This document shows, one piece after another, positions 32,429 to 43,482 of a stretch of 54,229 nt of DNA. The first letter of the stretch is position 1. Every line of letters starts with the position of its first letter. The stretch covers positions 1 through 54,229 of the forward strand of contig AJWJ01000108.1 of assembly GCA_000277445.1 (NCBI GenBank), given 5' to 3'. The translations under genes and the position numbers were made by a program. This DNA is from Polysphondylium violaceum. Its lineage: Eukaryota > Evosea > Eumycetozoa > Dictyosteliales > Dictyosteliaceae. The notes beneath the pieces were generated by a model. That model was not told the DNA's origin, did not search any database, and saw only the letters and a program-made list of their open reading frames with translations.

Positions 32429-33466
32429 TTATTTTGATAGAAATCTAAGAGCATTTAGCTTTGTTTTTTGTATGGTTGCTTCAATGGACCAGTTCTTTGA
32501 TTTTGATACGGTTTGGATGACTCTAAAGAGCGATTGTTCGGCTTCTAGAGGTGTGTTTTGGTCGCTCTCCAACAAGAGTCTGTCGTCGGGAATCGCTTGT
32601 ATGAGTTTTTCAATTCTCGATGAGGTGAGGTTGATAAAAGAAATACCAAAATAAAATCTATCGCCTTTGGTGTCTTTCATCTTTGAAAACTGACTGACGG
32701 TCGACGGTTTGCCACCAAATGTATGCAATGCAATGCGTTTGGGAAACTGGTCGATTGGTAGTGCCATAAAGAAATCCAATAGTTTGCCATGCAACTGCAC
32801 ACAATGCAGGCTAACCAGTCGATCGTATTGCTTGGCCATCGCTATTTGTTTCGATAGGAAGAGCCATTGCGCCTCTTGTTCGTTTTTACCAGTGGCCTTT
32901 ACCTTGGTCACCTTGTCCACACCAATCTCACCGACCATTGCCTCGGGATACTTTTCCAACAAGGCCTTCATTTTCTCTTCCCATGTATTGTCTATTTTAT
33001 ATATCTCGTTGCTATTGCTATTGCTACTAGTCGTATTATCATTACTTGTACAACTACATTTCCCAGACTCCTCTTCCTCCTCCCCTTCCCCTTCGGCCTC
33101 TTTCAATTGTCCTTCTCCTTCTTTGGGTTTTACTTGTACCAATGAAGTGGTGATTGGTAAGCCCAAGAGCTCTTTAGGTGGATGATATTGATACACAAAC
33201 CAAGGATGAATCCCAAAACAACGCAAAACATGGTCCCCTCTCTGCTGTTGTTCAAATGCATTTGCCAAGCTATCTACTCTGTCCCAATCCGCTACCGTCG
33301 TTCCCATCAACCATGATTTGGCAAATGGTAAAGCAACTGCCTTTTCAATAGAATCTGTATCCTCTTGTATATGGCAATGTGTATCGATTATATCATGTTT
33401 ATGTAAATCAAATTCTATTTTCTGTTCACTCTCTTGTTGTTGTTGTTGATCCTCCATTGGTGTCAT
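32429..33466 (-). CDS. TatD-family metal-dependent hydrolase
   Basis: One exon encodes 345 residues from the ATG at 33466; the frame continues 13 codons upstream from a TTG only, and a second ATG at 33457 is also possible. The metal ligands of TatD enzymes are all present: HxH in IDTHCHI (H30, H32), Glu in VGEIGVDK (about 180), His in VSLHCV, His in ALHTFGG and Asp in LLLESDQNTP. The domain is interrupted by an acidic Glu/Ser/Asn-rich insert of about 60 residues (roughly 105-165). The FGISFIN and LESDQNT spacing resembles the Scn1/Cut9-interacting branch. TatD proteins are two-metal hydrolases, several with DNase activity. The real substrate here is unknown. Confidence 0.88.
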   Translation of the reverse strand: MTPMEDQQQQQESEQKIEFDLHKHDIIDTHCHIQEDTDSIEKAVALPFAKSWLMGTTVADWDRVDSLANAFEQQQRGDHVLRCFGIHPWFVYQYHPPKELLGLPITTSLVQVKPKEGEGQLKEAEGEGEEEEESGKCSCTSNDNTTSSNSNSNEIYKIDNTWEEKMKALLEKYPEAMVGEIGVDKVTKVKATGKNEQEAQWLFLSKQIAMAKQYDRLVSLHCVQLHGKLLDFFMALPIDQFPKRIALHTFGGKPSTVSQFSKMKDTKGDRFYFGISFINLTSSRIEKLIQAIPDDRLLLESDQNTPLEAEQSLFRVIQTVSKSKNWSIEATIQKTKLNALRFLSK

Positions 33467-35185
33467 AAAGTTTAAAAAAATGAAATTAATTTTATGAAAA
33501 AACAAGATTTAATTTATGAAAGGAAAACAAGATTTACATTGCTCCTTTTTGCGAATTAGAGAAAAATTGGTAATATTATATAGTACACTAATGAAATTAA
33601 CTGATGCAAACCAAACATGAGGTCCAACCATGATAAATATTATTTTATTTATCATTTTTCATTTATCATACATCTTGGAAACATTGTCATAAAAGTGTAT
33701 ACGACAAACTCATAACCTTTTGACCTCTTAGAATATTTGATATAAATACTTCAAATTGTACAATTCACTTTATGAGGTTTTTTTCGAAAATAGATAAAAT
33801 TCCTCTCCAATTTTTTTTTTTGAGGTTGGTGAAAAATGCAAAAAATGTGTCCCAGGCAAATAGTCATAAAATATTTATTGTTATCCTCTAAAAGTAACTC
33901 CACTGAATGAAAAGTGAACATCAATATGAGGACAACAAGTATTTAATTCCTAAAATGACATTGTTATAAAAAACAACCACTAAGTATTGTACTAATTGAT
34001 AAATTTATTTTTATGAGGATGAAGATCATCAACAATCAAATGACAAGATATTTAATAAAAAAAATGACAAAAACAAAAACACCAACAAACCTAAAATATC
34101 TCATATCCCAGAGATAGTGAAATTTAAACAGAAATTTTAGCCAGTGGCACTTTTTTTCGTGAAGATTTTTTAAAAAAAACACCCTTTAATTTTGTGCATG
34201 CAATTAAGTTCCAAATATCTATTTTCATCTTTTTTTAATATGATTATTAATTTTGTACACAGATCCCTTGTTGAGGGTCTTTTTTTTAATTGAAAATAAC
34301 CAATCATCGATATTTATTTATTTTCTCACAGCCTCATTGATTGTATTACATTTTTATTTTGTGGAGGCTAATCATTCATCTTCATCATCAGTCATATAAA
34401 TTAATAAGACTTTTATGTAGGGCAAGGAGACACACATACACAGACACACGCCTCAAGCACACGCCCTATTCAACCCCCTCCTCACACCGATTCTATAATT
34501 ATTTAATAGAAATAGATCCTACTCACTATTTTACTAAATAGGGATATACTGATAACGCCTACGGTCATCGTCAGAGCCCAACTCGTCCGAGTGAATATCC
34601 ACAAGGAACAAAGAAAACCGAACCGAAAATCGTTATTTTCGTCTCTTTCATTTTTTTTTAAAAATTTTTTAATTTCTCCTATTTTTTTTTTTTTTTGCTT
34701 GCATTTTTTTGTGTACATATTGTTTGCACGATCCGCCACACACATACACTCACACATTTGACCTTTTGGTTGATAAATAAAAATCACACACACCCGCCCG
34801 CACACACGCACGCACGCAGATATATATTAATCATTGATTTTTATTTTGTGTATTATTAGTAATTGGTATAGTAAGCAGCATACAGGGTATTTATTGCCAT
34901 CCGCCCATAATCCCTTCCACCTCACGCCCCTAGTAATACTACGTAGGATAGTAATAGATACACCCATACAATACATAGTCGTGTCAGCCAGCAGCAGAAC
35001 AAGTCTATTTATTTGTGCCTATCTATCTATACACGCCACTCCGATACGTCACTCCACTACATCCATCACCACCCCCGAACCCGTTATTTGATTAGTTTAA
35101 TGTTGGTTGTGTAGACATCATCATTAGTTATTTTGAGACACCCTGGAGAATCAAACGATAAATAGTAAGATTAGAAATACAAGCT
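33467..35185. other. Long intergenic region: AT-rich half, then A/C-rich leader
   Basis: This is the largest gene-poor stretch. The first 1 kb is very AT-rich and has a 10-base inverted repeat at 33630-33655. From about 34420 the sequence becomes C- and A-rich, with CACA/CGCA simple repeats (34429-34470, 34736-34820), probably the 5' leader of the RNB gene. A GC-richer block at 34541-34600 can fold and is listed separately. The single open frame at 34503-34811 (minus) is mostly a by-product of CA repeats. Confidence 0.5.
34541..34600. other. GC-rich foldable segment (possible small RNA or exon)
   Basis: The ends pair (GGATAT at 34542-34547 with ATATCC at 34595-34600, extended by ACT/AGT) and enclose a smaller stem GAG/CTC at 34574-34584. 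Length near 60 and closed ends resemble the general layout of dictyostelid class I RNAs, but I do not recognise their conserved element. Both strands also have short coding-like readings, so a small exon is possible. Confidence 0.25.
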
Positions 35186-35317
35186 ATGAGTATAAGAAGC
35201 AGCAGCAGCAGCAGCAACATCATCACACACACCAACACCAACACCAGCATCTACACCACCACCAACAGCCGCTGTCACCCACACCCTCTTCATCACACTC
35301 TCCAACTGCTCTATTAA
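35186..35317 (+). promoter_or_regulatory. Upstream ORF overlapping the RNB gene start codon
   Basis: An ATG at 35186 opens a 43-codon frame (MSIRSSSSSSN..., Ser/Thr/His-rich) that ends at TAA 35315-35317. That stop shares its last A with the ATG of the RNB gene (sequence TAATG). This arrangement could limit or couple translation of the main ORF by reinitiation. Whether the ATG is inside the mRNA leader is not known from sequence. Confidence 0.5.
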
Positions 35318-38300
35318 TGTCGTCTTCTGGCAACGCAGGTGTTGCTCCACCAACAACATCATCATCACCTGCTGTATCTGGCACTCTCACAATGAATGGA
35401 ATTCACCACCAGCAACAGCAACAACAGCATATTAAAGTAATATCACCACCTCAATCAACCTACTCATTTCAAAAATCAACAGAGTCTCCACCATCAACTA
35501 TTATTTCTCCACTCTCCTCGCCTTCACCTACAGGCACACCAACAAAAAACACCAACAACAGCAACATGAAAAAGCAACCTAAACAACAATTAAACAACAT
35601 ATTCAGTGGAAATAGTATGAATGGTAATGTAGTTTTACAACAACAACAGCAACAGCAACAGCAGCAACAACAACAACAACAACAACAGCAACAGCAACAG
35701 CAACAGGTTAATGGCATTAAGCCTTCAACCTCGACTGATAATCTTGATAAAAAGAAAAAGAAACAACCACAAAATAATCAAAGTACCAATAATGTAATTG
35801 GTGCATCTAATCCTACAACCATATCCATTAGTAGCGGCACCACAGCTGCCAATGTTGCACTTGGTGGAGGTAAAAAGAAAAAACAACAAGAAATCAATAG
35901 TAGTAGTGGTAGTAGTAATAGTAGTAATAATAATAATAATAATAACAATAACAATCAAGTTATTTCAAATCCAAACAACAATAAGCCCTCTCAAATTGTA
36001 TCATCATCACAAATTTTACAACAGCAGCAACAGCAACAACAGCAGCAACAAGAATCTGTATCAATATTTGATAAAGAAACTATTACTGCCAGTAAAATTT
36101 ATCATGATGACTATGTAGATTGGGTATCAAGAACATTGCTAATACACAATATTATGCCCGGTATGACAGAGTATCATATCAAAGAATACATAGGTCCCTA
36201 TAATATTGTTTTAAAACCAACTGGTAAATTAAACCAATTGTTTATCTTATTTACCTCGCCCAAGGAGGCTAAAAGTTGTTTTTATCAAGTTAGAGGTATT
36301 AGAAAGATAGATGTATGTATTGTTATTGATTGATTGATAATACTAGTTAGAAGTATTAATAACACCGATATACATTTTATATATTATAGAATAGTGGACA
36401 AGCTTGTGTAAAGATATTGTTTAATGGGGAATATAAAACAGTGATTAGATGTACAAATCCTGATCCCTACCCTATGATTGTTGGAAATGCCAGTGGATCG
36501 AGTACATTGTTTTCCTCAAATGGATTGAGTGGTATCATATCACCCTTGTCACCTGTAGGTGCTGTAGGCGGACAACATGTGTTGCAACAACAACAACAAC
36601 AACAGCAACAACAACAGCATGTGCTTCAACACCACCAATCTGCAGATATGTCACCATTTGATCATGGATCACCATTTACTCACCATCTATCGTATAGTTC
36701 AAACAACAACTTTTTGTCATTCTCTACACCCTCGACACCATCGGCTGCATCGTCATTGTCGCCAAACAGTATCATTCAATCTGGTGGTGTAAATGGAGGC
36801 AATGAGCCCTATTACCAAGACTTGAACAACTCGATACACATGATGAATCATGATTTTGGCATGTACTCTAACGCGAGCTCGTCTCCATTGGTTTATCATC
36901 AACAACAGCAACAGAATAACAGTGGCAGCAACAACAGCAATGGTTACACAGACGCTCAGTCATGGGGACAACAGCAGCAACAGCAACACTTGATGTTGGA
37001 CCAACAACAGATTAAATCCTCGTATCAGCAACAACAGATCCACTCAATCTCAAATCAAATCCAACAACAGGTACAACAGCAACAACAACAAGTACAGGCA
37101 CAGCAAATCCAACAAGCAGCTGCTGCCCAACAGGCCCAACAGCAAGCTCAGCAAGCAGCACAACAGGCTCAGCAGGCTCAACAACAGCAACAACACAAAG
37201 TGCTCAGTAAAAAACAACAGCTCATGAGCGAGTTGGCCAAACTAAAAGACGACAATCAAGTCATCGTGTTCCCTGCCAACCAAATGAGCACACTACCAAG
37301 AGTGCCCACCTTTGTGTTTAGCAAGATACCTCTGACCTTTTCATTCACCCAACACGCCCAACACAAAGAGAAAAAGTCAACCATCCTCACAGGCTTCCTC
37401 AGAGAGTTTGAAGACAAAAAGAAATCGGTGGGCCAGATGAGCAGACCCAAGGAAGAGACCTACTATCACAGCCATCACCATCACCACAACCACAAGATGT
37501 CGCAAGAGGGCTCCTACTTTGATGACGACGAAGAGGATGATCAACCCGACGACGGATATCGTATCTTTTACTACAACTGCTACGAAAAGTCGACACCTAC
37601 CATCCATTTGATTAGTAATCTCAGAAACAACTATCTCATGGAACGATGCGGTCGTCTATCTATTCTCCTTCTCACAGATTTCTCGGCCGACAACAGCTAC
37701 GCCATTGGCACCATCCAGTTCTTTAACGGCTCCCCTCTCGACTTGCTCACCATCTCCAAGTGCATTCTCCTCAATCACCAAGTCTACCACTCGGAGCAGT
37801 TCCCCAAAGAGTTGAATGAGTTTTACGACGACTGGAACCCACCCGATGACGAGGAACAGAGCAGAGTTGATCTCACCCACTTGTGTCCCGTCACGATCGA
37901 TCCTCCCTCCTCGACCGATCTCGACGATGCTCTCAGTTTTAGATGTCTCTCTGAGAAATCAGAGGGACAGAGTGTGTTTGAGATTGGTGTACACATCTCT
38001 GACGTATCCTACTTTCTCGACAAGCACTCTAAGCTCGACCAAGAGGCCGAGTATCGTTTAAACACCATCTACTTGATTGGCTCCATCATCCCCATGTTGC
38101 CCAAGAACCTCAGCTCCCATACCTGCAGTTTGAAGCTCTATCAAAAGAGATTTGGCTTCTCGTTGCTCATCAAGGTCCGATCTGACGGCAAGGTCATAGA
38201 CTACAAGTTTTGCAAGAGTATTCTCCGTGCAAAGGGCCATCTCTCATATGAGCGTGCCCAAAGAATCATCAACAAAAACAAGAGCAATCACGCAAAGCTC

Positions 38301-39611
38301 CAGACCTTTTCCAACAACCAAATCAACGAAACCCTAGTTGGATCCAACGAGATTCTCAGAGACTCGCTCGAATCGCTCGCCGCACAACAGGCAAGCGATA
38401 TGGCCGCCAATGGCACCGATCCCGAAAAACAGGTTGGATTGGAGGCCCAGGTGAGTCAATCGATTTGGGGTCTCTATCTTATAAGCAGTGTGCTCAACAA
38501 TTCCAGAAAAGAGAGAAGAGAAATCTTCGACATTAGCAACAATCTGCAATTTGACCTCTCGTTGGACGGCGTCCCCTTCAACATCGACTTTTTGCCCAAG
38601 CTCGAGAGTCATATCCTCGTGCAAGAGTTTATGCATCTGGCCAATAACCTCGCCGCCGTCTCGTTGTTGAATACAAACTCTGAATATGGAATCCTCTACT
38701 CGACCTACACCAAGGAGCAACTCCAACAACAGCAGTTGGCCCAATTGGCCAAACAGCAACAAAATGGCACCGTGAGCAATCAAATCAACGCCAGTCAAAA
38801 CAACCAAAACAACAACTTTGACAACCGAAAGAAATTCTTTGACAGACTCAACTTGTTTATCAAGAAATTCACAAACACCATCACTGTCACTCAAGACGAT
38901 GATTGGAAGAACATCAAGAGAAAAGTTGAAGAGGCCATATCTTTTTGCAACATTGAGCAGTCCAAAGCCATGAGACGTTTAGCCATGCATTTGATGGACT
39001 CGACCAAATACACCACATCGTTGGAAAAGAAGGCCTGCTGTGGCGAAGACGAGATTGATCCTAAGCTTCAATACACCCATTTCACCGCCCCCATTCGTAG
39101 ATACATGGATGTCAATATCCACAGAGCACTCTCTTTGCAGCTCACCGAGACTGTGCAATGGACCAATGACACCCTCATCAAGGCCTACTGGAATGCCGAC
39201 AGCGCCGAGTACAAGTCCTTTAAGGAATCATTGCCCAGTGGCGACGATCTCAGCGCCCTCTGTCAGCGTTACAATGATATCTCTTGGAAGAGAAAGATCT
39301 CTGAAAAGCTTAATCTCCTCTATTTGGCCTCGTATCTTTGGGAAAAAGGCCCCATTCTCACCCCAGGCATTGTCGTGGCCATGTCCACCAAGCATTTGGT
39401 CATCTATTTGGTCGATTTAAATTTAGAAGTATCTTCAGATAAAAATGAATTCCTCCAGGTATCCAATGCCTCTGAGATTTCAAAAGAAGACAATGAGGAA
39501 ATGGAAATTTCAAAATTACTTTCCGTCTTTGTCTCTGTGGAACCTTTTACTCTATTTAGAAATAATTTAATTCCAAAAATTAAAATCTCTAAATATCCTC
39601 TCGATGATTAA
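35317..39611 (+). CDS. RRM plus RNB-domain exoribonuclease-like protein (DIS3L2/SSD1 related)
   Basis: Exons 35317-36312 and 36390-39611 give 1405 residues. Gln/Asn/Ser-rich sequence fills residues 1-260. An RRM-like fold spans about 267-345 across the intron (TLLIHNIMPGMTEYHIKEYI, QLFILFTSPKEAKSCF, QACVKILFN). More polyQ follows (to about 610), and then degenerate cold-shock-like sequence. The RNB catalytic domain is at about 826-1235. It has VTIDPPSSTDLDDALSF with the acidic cluster intact, GVHISDVSYF, PMLPKNLSSHTCSL and FTAPIRRYMDVNIHRAL. There is no PIN domain, so it is closer to DIS3L2/SSD1 than to DIS3. The intact Asp cluster argues for an active 3'-5' exoribonuclease, unlike catalytically dead SSD1. 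Codons in the RNB half are GC-richer than in the polyQ half. Confidence 0.88.
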
Positions 39612-40755
39612 TTAAAAAAAAGTATAATTAATGATTACCCATATATGGTTGGTGTGATGTGTTTTGCTTCTTTGCCATACATGGTAGATTATTATGGTAA
39701 TAATAATTTAATACTCTTTCCAGACCCTCCCTCATAGATATGGCAATGGTAAAAATCACACTCACAACTCACATATATCCCCATCCATCCCATTCCCTCC
39801 CAGATCCCTATATTCCCTTTTTTTTTATATCCATCTTTTTTTCATTTTCTTTTTCATTTTTTTTTGTTAAACACCTAATTTGTGTCTTTGTGTTTTGGTT
39901 TGTCTGCTGCTCGCCAAACATAGTATACTCCTAAATATGGTCCTTACAACAAAGAAAAAAAAAAAAAAAACATTTTATTTTAATATTCTAACAAATAAAG
40001 AATTTCAAGAGTTATGAATTTTCTTTTTATTTACACAACTTGATTGGTTTTTTCCAAATTATTTATTTATCATATGATTCGCGTTAAAATCGACAGACTT
40101 TTGTTGGGGCTTTTATTAAATTTATTAATTTAAATCTATTTTTGAATTTGTACATTGTTGTGTATGGTGTGAATCGCTCATTCGCACTTTATCATGAATC
40201 TCTTTAACCCATGACCTAAAAGGTTATAATATTATGATGAATATATTGCCCCAACCATCAGCCCCCCCTTTTTTTTTATTTTTTTTAAAATTTTTGCACA
40301 TGACTGCATTATCAAAATTATGTGTCTCTCCAATGCAACCGAGGTTATATTGTATTGCCTATTGAATCAACTTTGCCAATAGGGATCTGAGTCAGCACAC
40401 AAAATTAATTTAAATTACGTTTAAAATCTCAAAGAGTATAAATACAGCAACTCTACAAATCGATATCAACAATTGTTTTATATTGTCTTGTGCACACAAA
40501 GGAGTTTATTTATTTATTTATTTATCTACATCATAATTCTTCATTTGTTTTTTGTGTGTGCCTGTTTTATTTGATTTTGATTGATTTTTGGTGTTGATCA
40601 CATTACGTGGTGTTTTTTTTATTTTTATTTTTATTTATCTGTTTTTATCTATTTTGATAAATAGATATAGGATATATATCTATATTACACAATAAAAGTA
40701 GTATTAGTAGTAGGAGTAATAATAGTAATAATAATAACAATAATAATAATACAAT
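39612..40755. other. Intergenic region upstream of ABC transporter
   Basis: These 1144 bases contain T runs (about 39818-39865), an A run (39954-39970), C and T runs near 40264-40285 and a TTTA tetranucleotide repeat (40506-40525). An ATAATA run directly precedes the ATG. I see no coding segment. The T-rich block at 40610-40640 fits a promoter for the downstream gene. Confidence 0.6.
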
Positions 40756-43296
40756 ATGTCTAGAAAAGTTGAAAGACAGAGATTGTTGGATAAAGATAGA
40801 GATTTAGAGAATGGTGTTTCTTTGGATAAACCTATAAACACTCAGGATGTGATATTGGGCAGTCGTGGGAATAAAGATGACAGTGACCTGTATGATGATG
40901 GGTTGTCGGTCGTTGAAAAACAAAAGCAACGGTCTACTTTGTATTCTTTAAAGCTATTCACCACAGTTTTGTTGTTTGGATTTATTATATCAACAAATGT
41001 ACTATTCTTTGTTGGCAATCGGGTTATATTTTATCCAAATCCTGTAAATAGCACGACAACAACTACCAGCAGTAATAGTACAATAACTCCGGGTATGATG
41101 GATCAGTTTAATATGAAGTATTTTATTTATTTCTCTACATTCGATGTCTTGTTGTTAAGTTATATATTGTCGGTGTTTTGGGTTGTTTGTATATTTATTC
41201 AAGGATACCTGTATCAATTGTCTACGATGGTGATGTCGGTGTTGGGCTTGGTGTATTTGATTGCCAAGTCGTCTTTGTCCATCCCCTTGTTGGTGAAGTC
41301 GTTGGAGGGTGAGTATGTGTCACCTGATATCCTTCCGCCCAACTCGACAATTCTCACGAATTCAGCATCACGTCAACTTACCATTGCATGCCTGGCGAAT
41401 TCCATTGGCCTTGTGGTTATTTACTTGGCCTTGAACGTGTACCCCACCATTGTGTATCGTGTTGAATACAATATCCAGGCCGCCAAAGACAAAAAGAAAC
41501 ACAGCGATGCCGAAGCTATGGATAGCGTGCACAATAAAAAGAAACGAGAATCCAGGATCAATACCTCGGGAAATGCAAAGAGACTTGCTGTGCTGTCCAA
41601 ACCCGAGTTGCCGCTTATTCTCTGCGGTATGATTGCCTTGATATTCTCTTCGTTGTCTTCGTTGGCCATCCCTGCCTTTTTTGGCCAGATTGTCGAGGTG
41701 CTTTCCACTACTGGCGACATCAATACATTAAATAACAGCACCATGGCACTTGTCATTATCTTTGTTGTGGGCAGTTTGGCAACCTCTATCAGAGCCTACT
41801 TGTTTACATTGGCCGGCCAGAGATTTGTGGCGCGTATGAGAAATGAACTCTTTGGCGCCATTATCAAACAAGACGTCTCGTTCTTTGATCAAAGTAGAAC
41901 GGGAGAGTTGATCAATCGTTTGGCATCCGATACACAGGTATTGCAAAACACAGTCACTGTGAATATCTCTATGGCTGTGAGATACACAATTCAAATCATT
42001 GGTACTATTATTTTGTTGTTTGTCACCAATTGGAGACTCACATTGGTCATGTTGGCCATCATCCCCGTATTGGCTATCTCTGCCGTGTTTTATGGTAAAA
42101 AGGTGAAATTGCTTGGCAAAGAGGTACAAGAGATCCTCGCCAAAACAAGTACCACTGCCGAACAGGTGATTTCCAATGTTAGAACCGTAAAAGCTTTTGC
42201 CAAGGAGGAAAAGTTTGTGGCCATCTATGGAAAGGATGTGCACGAAAGTTATTTGTTGGGCAAAACATTGGCAATTGCTGGAGGTATATTTTCAGGCAGT
42301 GTGTTTTTAATTGCCCAGTTGGCCATTGTACTCATTGTTTATATTGGTGCCAAGCAAGTGTTGAATGGACAAACCACCACTGGTAACTTAACCTCTTTTC
42401 TCTTGTATACATTGACAGTTGCCATGGCATTGGCTTTTGTCAGTAGTTTATTTGGTGATTTTATGCAGGCTATTGGTGCATCTGATCGTATTTTTGAATT
42501 GATGGACAAAATTCCATCGATTCCAATGAGTGGTGGCCAAGTGTTTTCTAATCCACCCGTTGGCGAGATTGAATTAAACGACATAACCTTTACTTATCCC
42601 ACCAAAGGATCACAAGTATTGAAAAACATTAGTCTCAAGTTACAAACCGGCACCATTACCGCCTTGGTCGGGCCCTCTGGTGGTGGAAAAAGTACCATTG
42701 TTAGTTTGATTGAAAGATTCTATGATCCCGACTCTGGTTTAATTACTTTGGACGGTGTTGATATCAAGCAAATCGATTTAAAATGGTATCGTGGAATTAT
42801 TGGATACGTGTCGCAAGAGCCATTATTGTTTGCAGGATCCATTCGTGAGAACATAAGCTTCGGTATCGAGAACGCCAGCATGGAAGATATCGTCGCTGCT
42901 GCCGAGAAAGCCAATGCTCATCAATTCATTGAACAGTTTGAAAATAAATATGACTCATATGTTGGTGAACGTGGTGTCATTCTTTCTGGTGGCCAGAGAC
43001 AACGTATCGCCATTGCACGTGCTTTGTTGTTGAATCCAAAGATCCTATTATTGGATGAAGCTACCTCTGCATTGGACGCAGAGAGTGAATATTTGGTCAA
43101 AGAAGCCATTGATAGATTAATGCGTGATAGAACCGTATTGGTTATAGCTCATCGTCTATCAACTGTTGTCAATGCAACCACAGTACTCGTCATTAACCAA
43201 GGTACAATCTCGGAAAGAGGTACACATGATGAATTGGTAAAGAATGAAAGTGGAATCTATTATAATTTAGTAAAGAGACAATTAGGCTCAAATTAA
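40756..43296 (+). CDS. ABC transporter, B family half-transporter with extra N-terminal TM region
   Basis: One exon encodes 846 residues. Four to five hydrophobic spans (about 70-235) precede the standard ABC membrane domain (about 285-565, with LFGAIIKQDVSFFDQSRTGELINRLASD). The nucleotide-binding domain has Walker A GPSGGGKST (about 639-647), Q-loop YVSQEPLLF, signature LSGGQRQR (about 742), Walker B ILLLDEATSALD and the switch His in IAHRLST. One NBD means it must dimerise. The N-terminal extension resembles the TMD0 of TAP/TAPL-type transporters, and the core resembles ABCB8/ABCB10/TAPL. TAP-like proteins move peptides into lysosomes or the ER, and ABCB10 acts in mitochondria. The N-terminus is acidic and not a mitochondrial presequence, so a lysosomal or endosomal site is more likely (inference). 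Confidence 0.93.
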   Translation: MSRKVERQRLLDKDRDLENGVSLDKPINTQDVILGSRGNKDDSDLYDDGLSVVEKQKQRSTLYSLKLFTTVLLFGFIISTNVLFFVGNRVIFYPNPVNSTTTTTSSNSTITPGMMDQFNMKYFIYFSTFDVLLLSYILSVFWVVCIFIQGYLYQLSTMVMSVLGLVYLIAKSSLSIPLLVKSLEGEYVSPDILPPNSTILTNSASRQLTIACLANSIGLVVIYLALNVYPTIVYRVEYNIQAAKDKKKHSDAEAMDSVHNKKKRESRINTSGNAKRLAVLSKPELPLILCGMIALIFSSLSSLAIPAFFGQIVEVLSTTGDINTLNNSTMALVIIFVVGSLATSIRAYLFTLAGQRFVARMRNELFGAIIKQDVSFFDQSRTGELINRLASDTQVLQNTVTVNISMAVRYTIQIIGTIILLFVTNWRLTLVMLAIIPVLAISAVFYGKKVKLLGKEVQEILAKTSTTAEQVISNVRTVKAFAKEEKFVAIYGKDVHESYLLGKTLAIAGGIFSGSVFLIAQLAIVLIVYIGAKQVLNGQTTTGNLTSFLLYTLTVAMALAFVSSLFGDFMQAIGASDRIFELMDKIPSIPMSGGQVFSNPPVGEIELNDITFTYPTKGSQVLKNISLKLQTGTITALVGPSGGGKSTIVSLIERFYDPDSGLITLDGVDIKQIDLKWYRGIIGYVSQEPLLFAGSIRENISFGIENASMEDIVAAAEKANAHQFIEQFENKYDSYVGERGVILSGGQRQRIAIARALLLNPKILLLDEATSALDAESEYLVKEAIDRLMRDRTVLVIAHRLSTVVNATTVLVINQGTISERGTHDELVKNESGIYYNLVKRQLGSN

Positions 43297-43482
43297 TTCA
43301 ATTTAAATAAACATTTAATTTAATTTCCCAAAAACAGAGATACCAAAAAAAAGCCGTTAGGGTCCCTAAGTTTTTGAGTTTTTTTTTTTAGATATTTTTA
43401 TTTTTTCATTGATCAAAATTTGTCGTAATTAGTTTTCTCTCGTGTGTTATTTATTAAATTAAATTATTGTAGATATATTTAT

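Noticed and set aside
34503-34811. A 102-codon open frame on the minus strand
   Set aside because: Most of it is translated CA/CGCA repeats and poly-A; only the 60-base block inside it is unusual and is treated as a possible RNA.
35469-35717. Poly-Cys frame antisense to the Gln tract
   Set aside because: A simple reverse reading of CAA/CAG repeats in the RNB gene.
38334-38894. A 186-codon open frame on the minus strand
   Set aside because: Antisense shadow of the RNB catalytic region, with no independent signal.
41728-42243. A 171-codon open frame on the minus strand
   Set aside because: Antisense to the ABC transporter membrane domain; no start context or homology.
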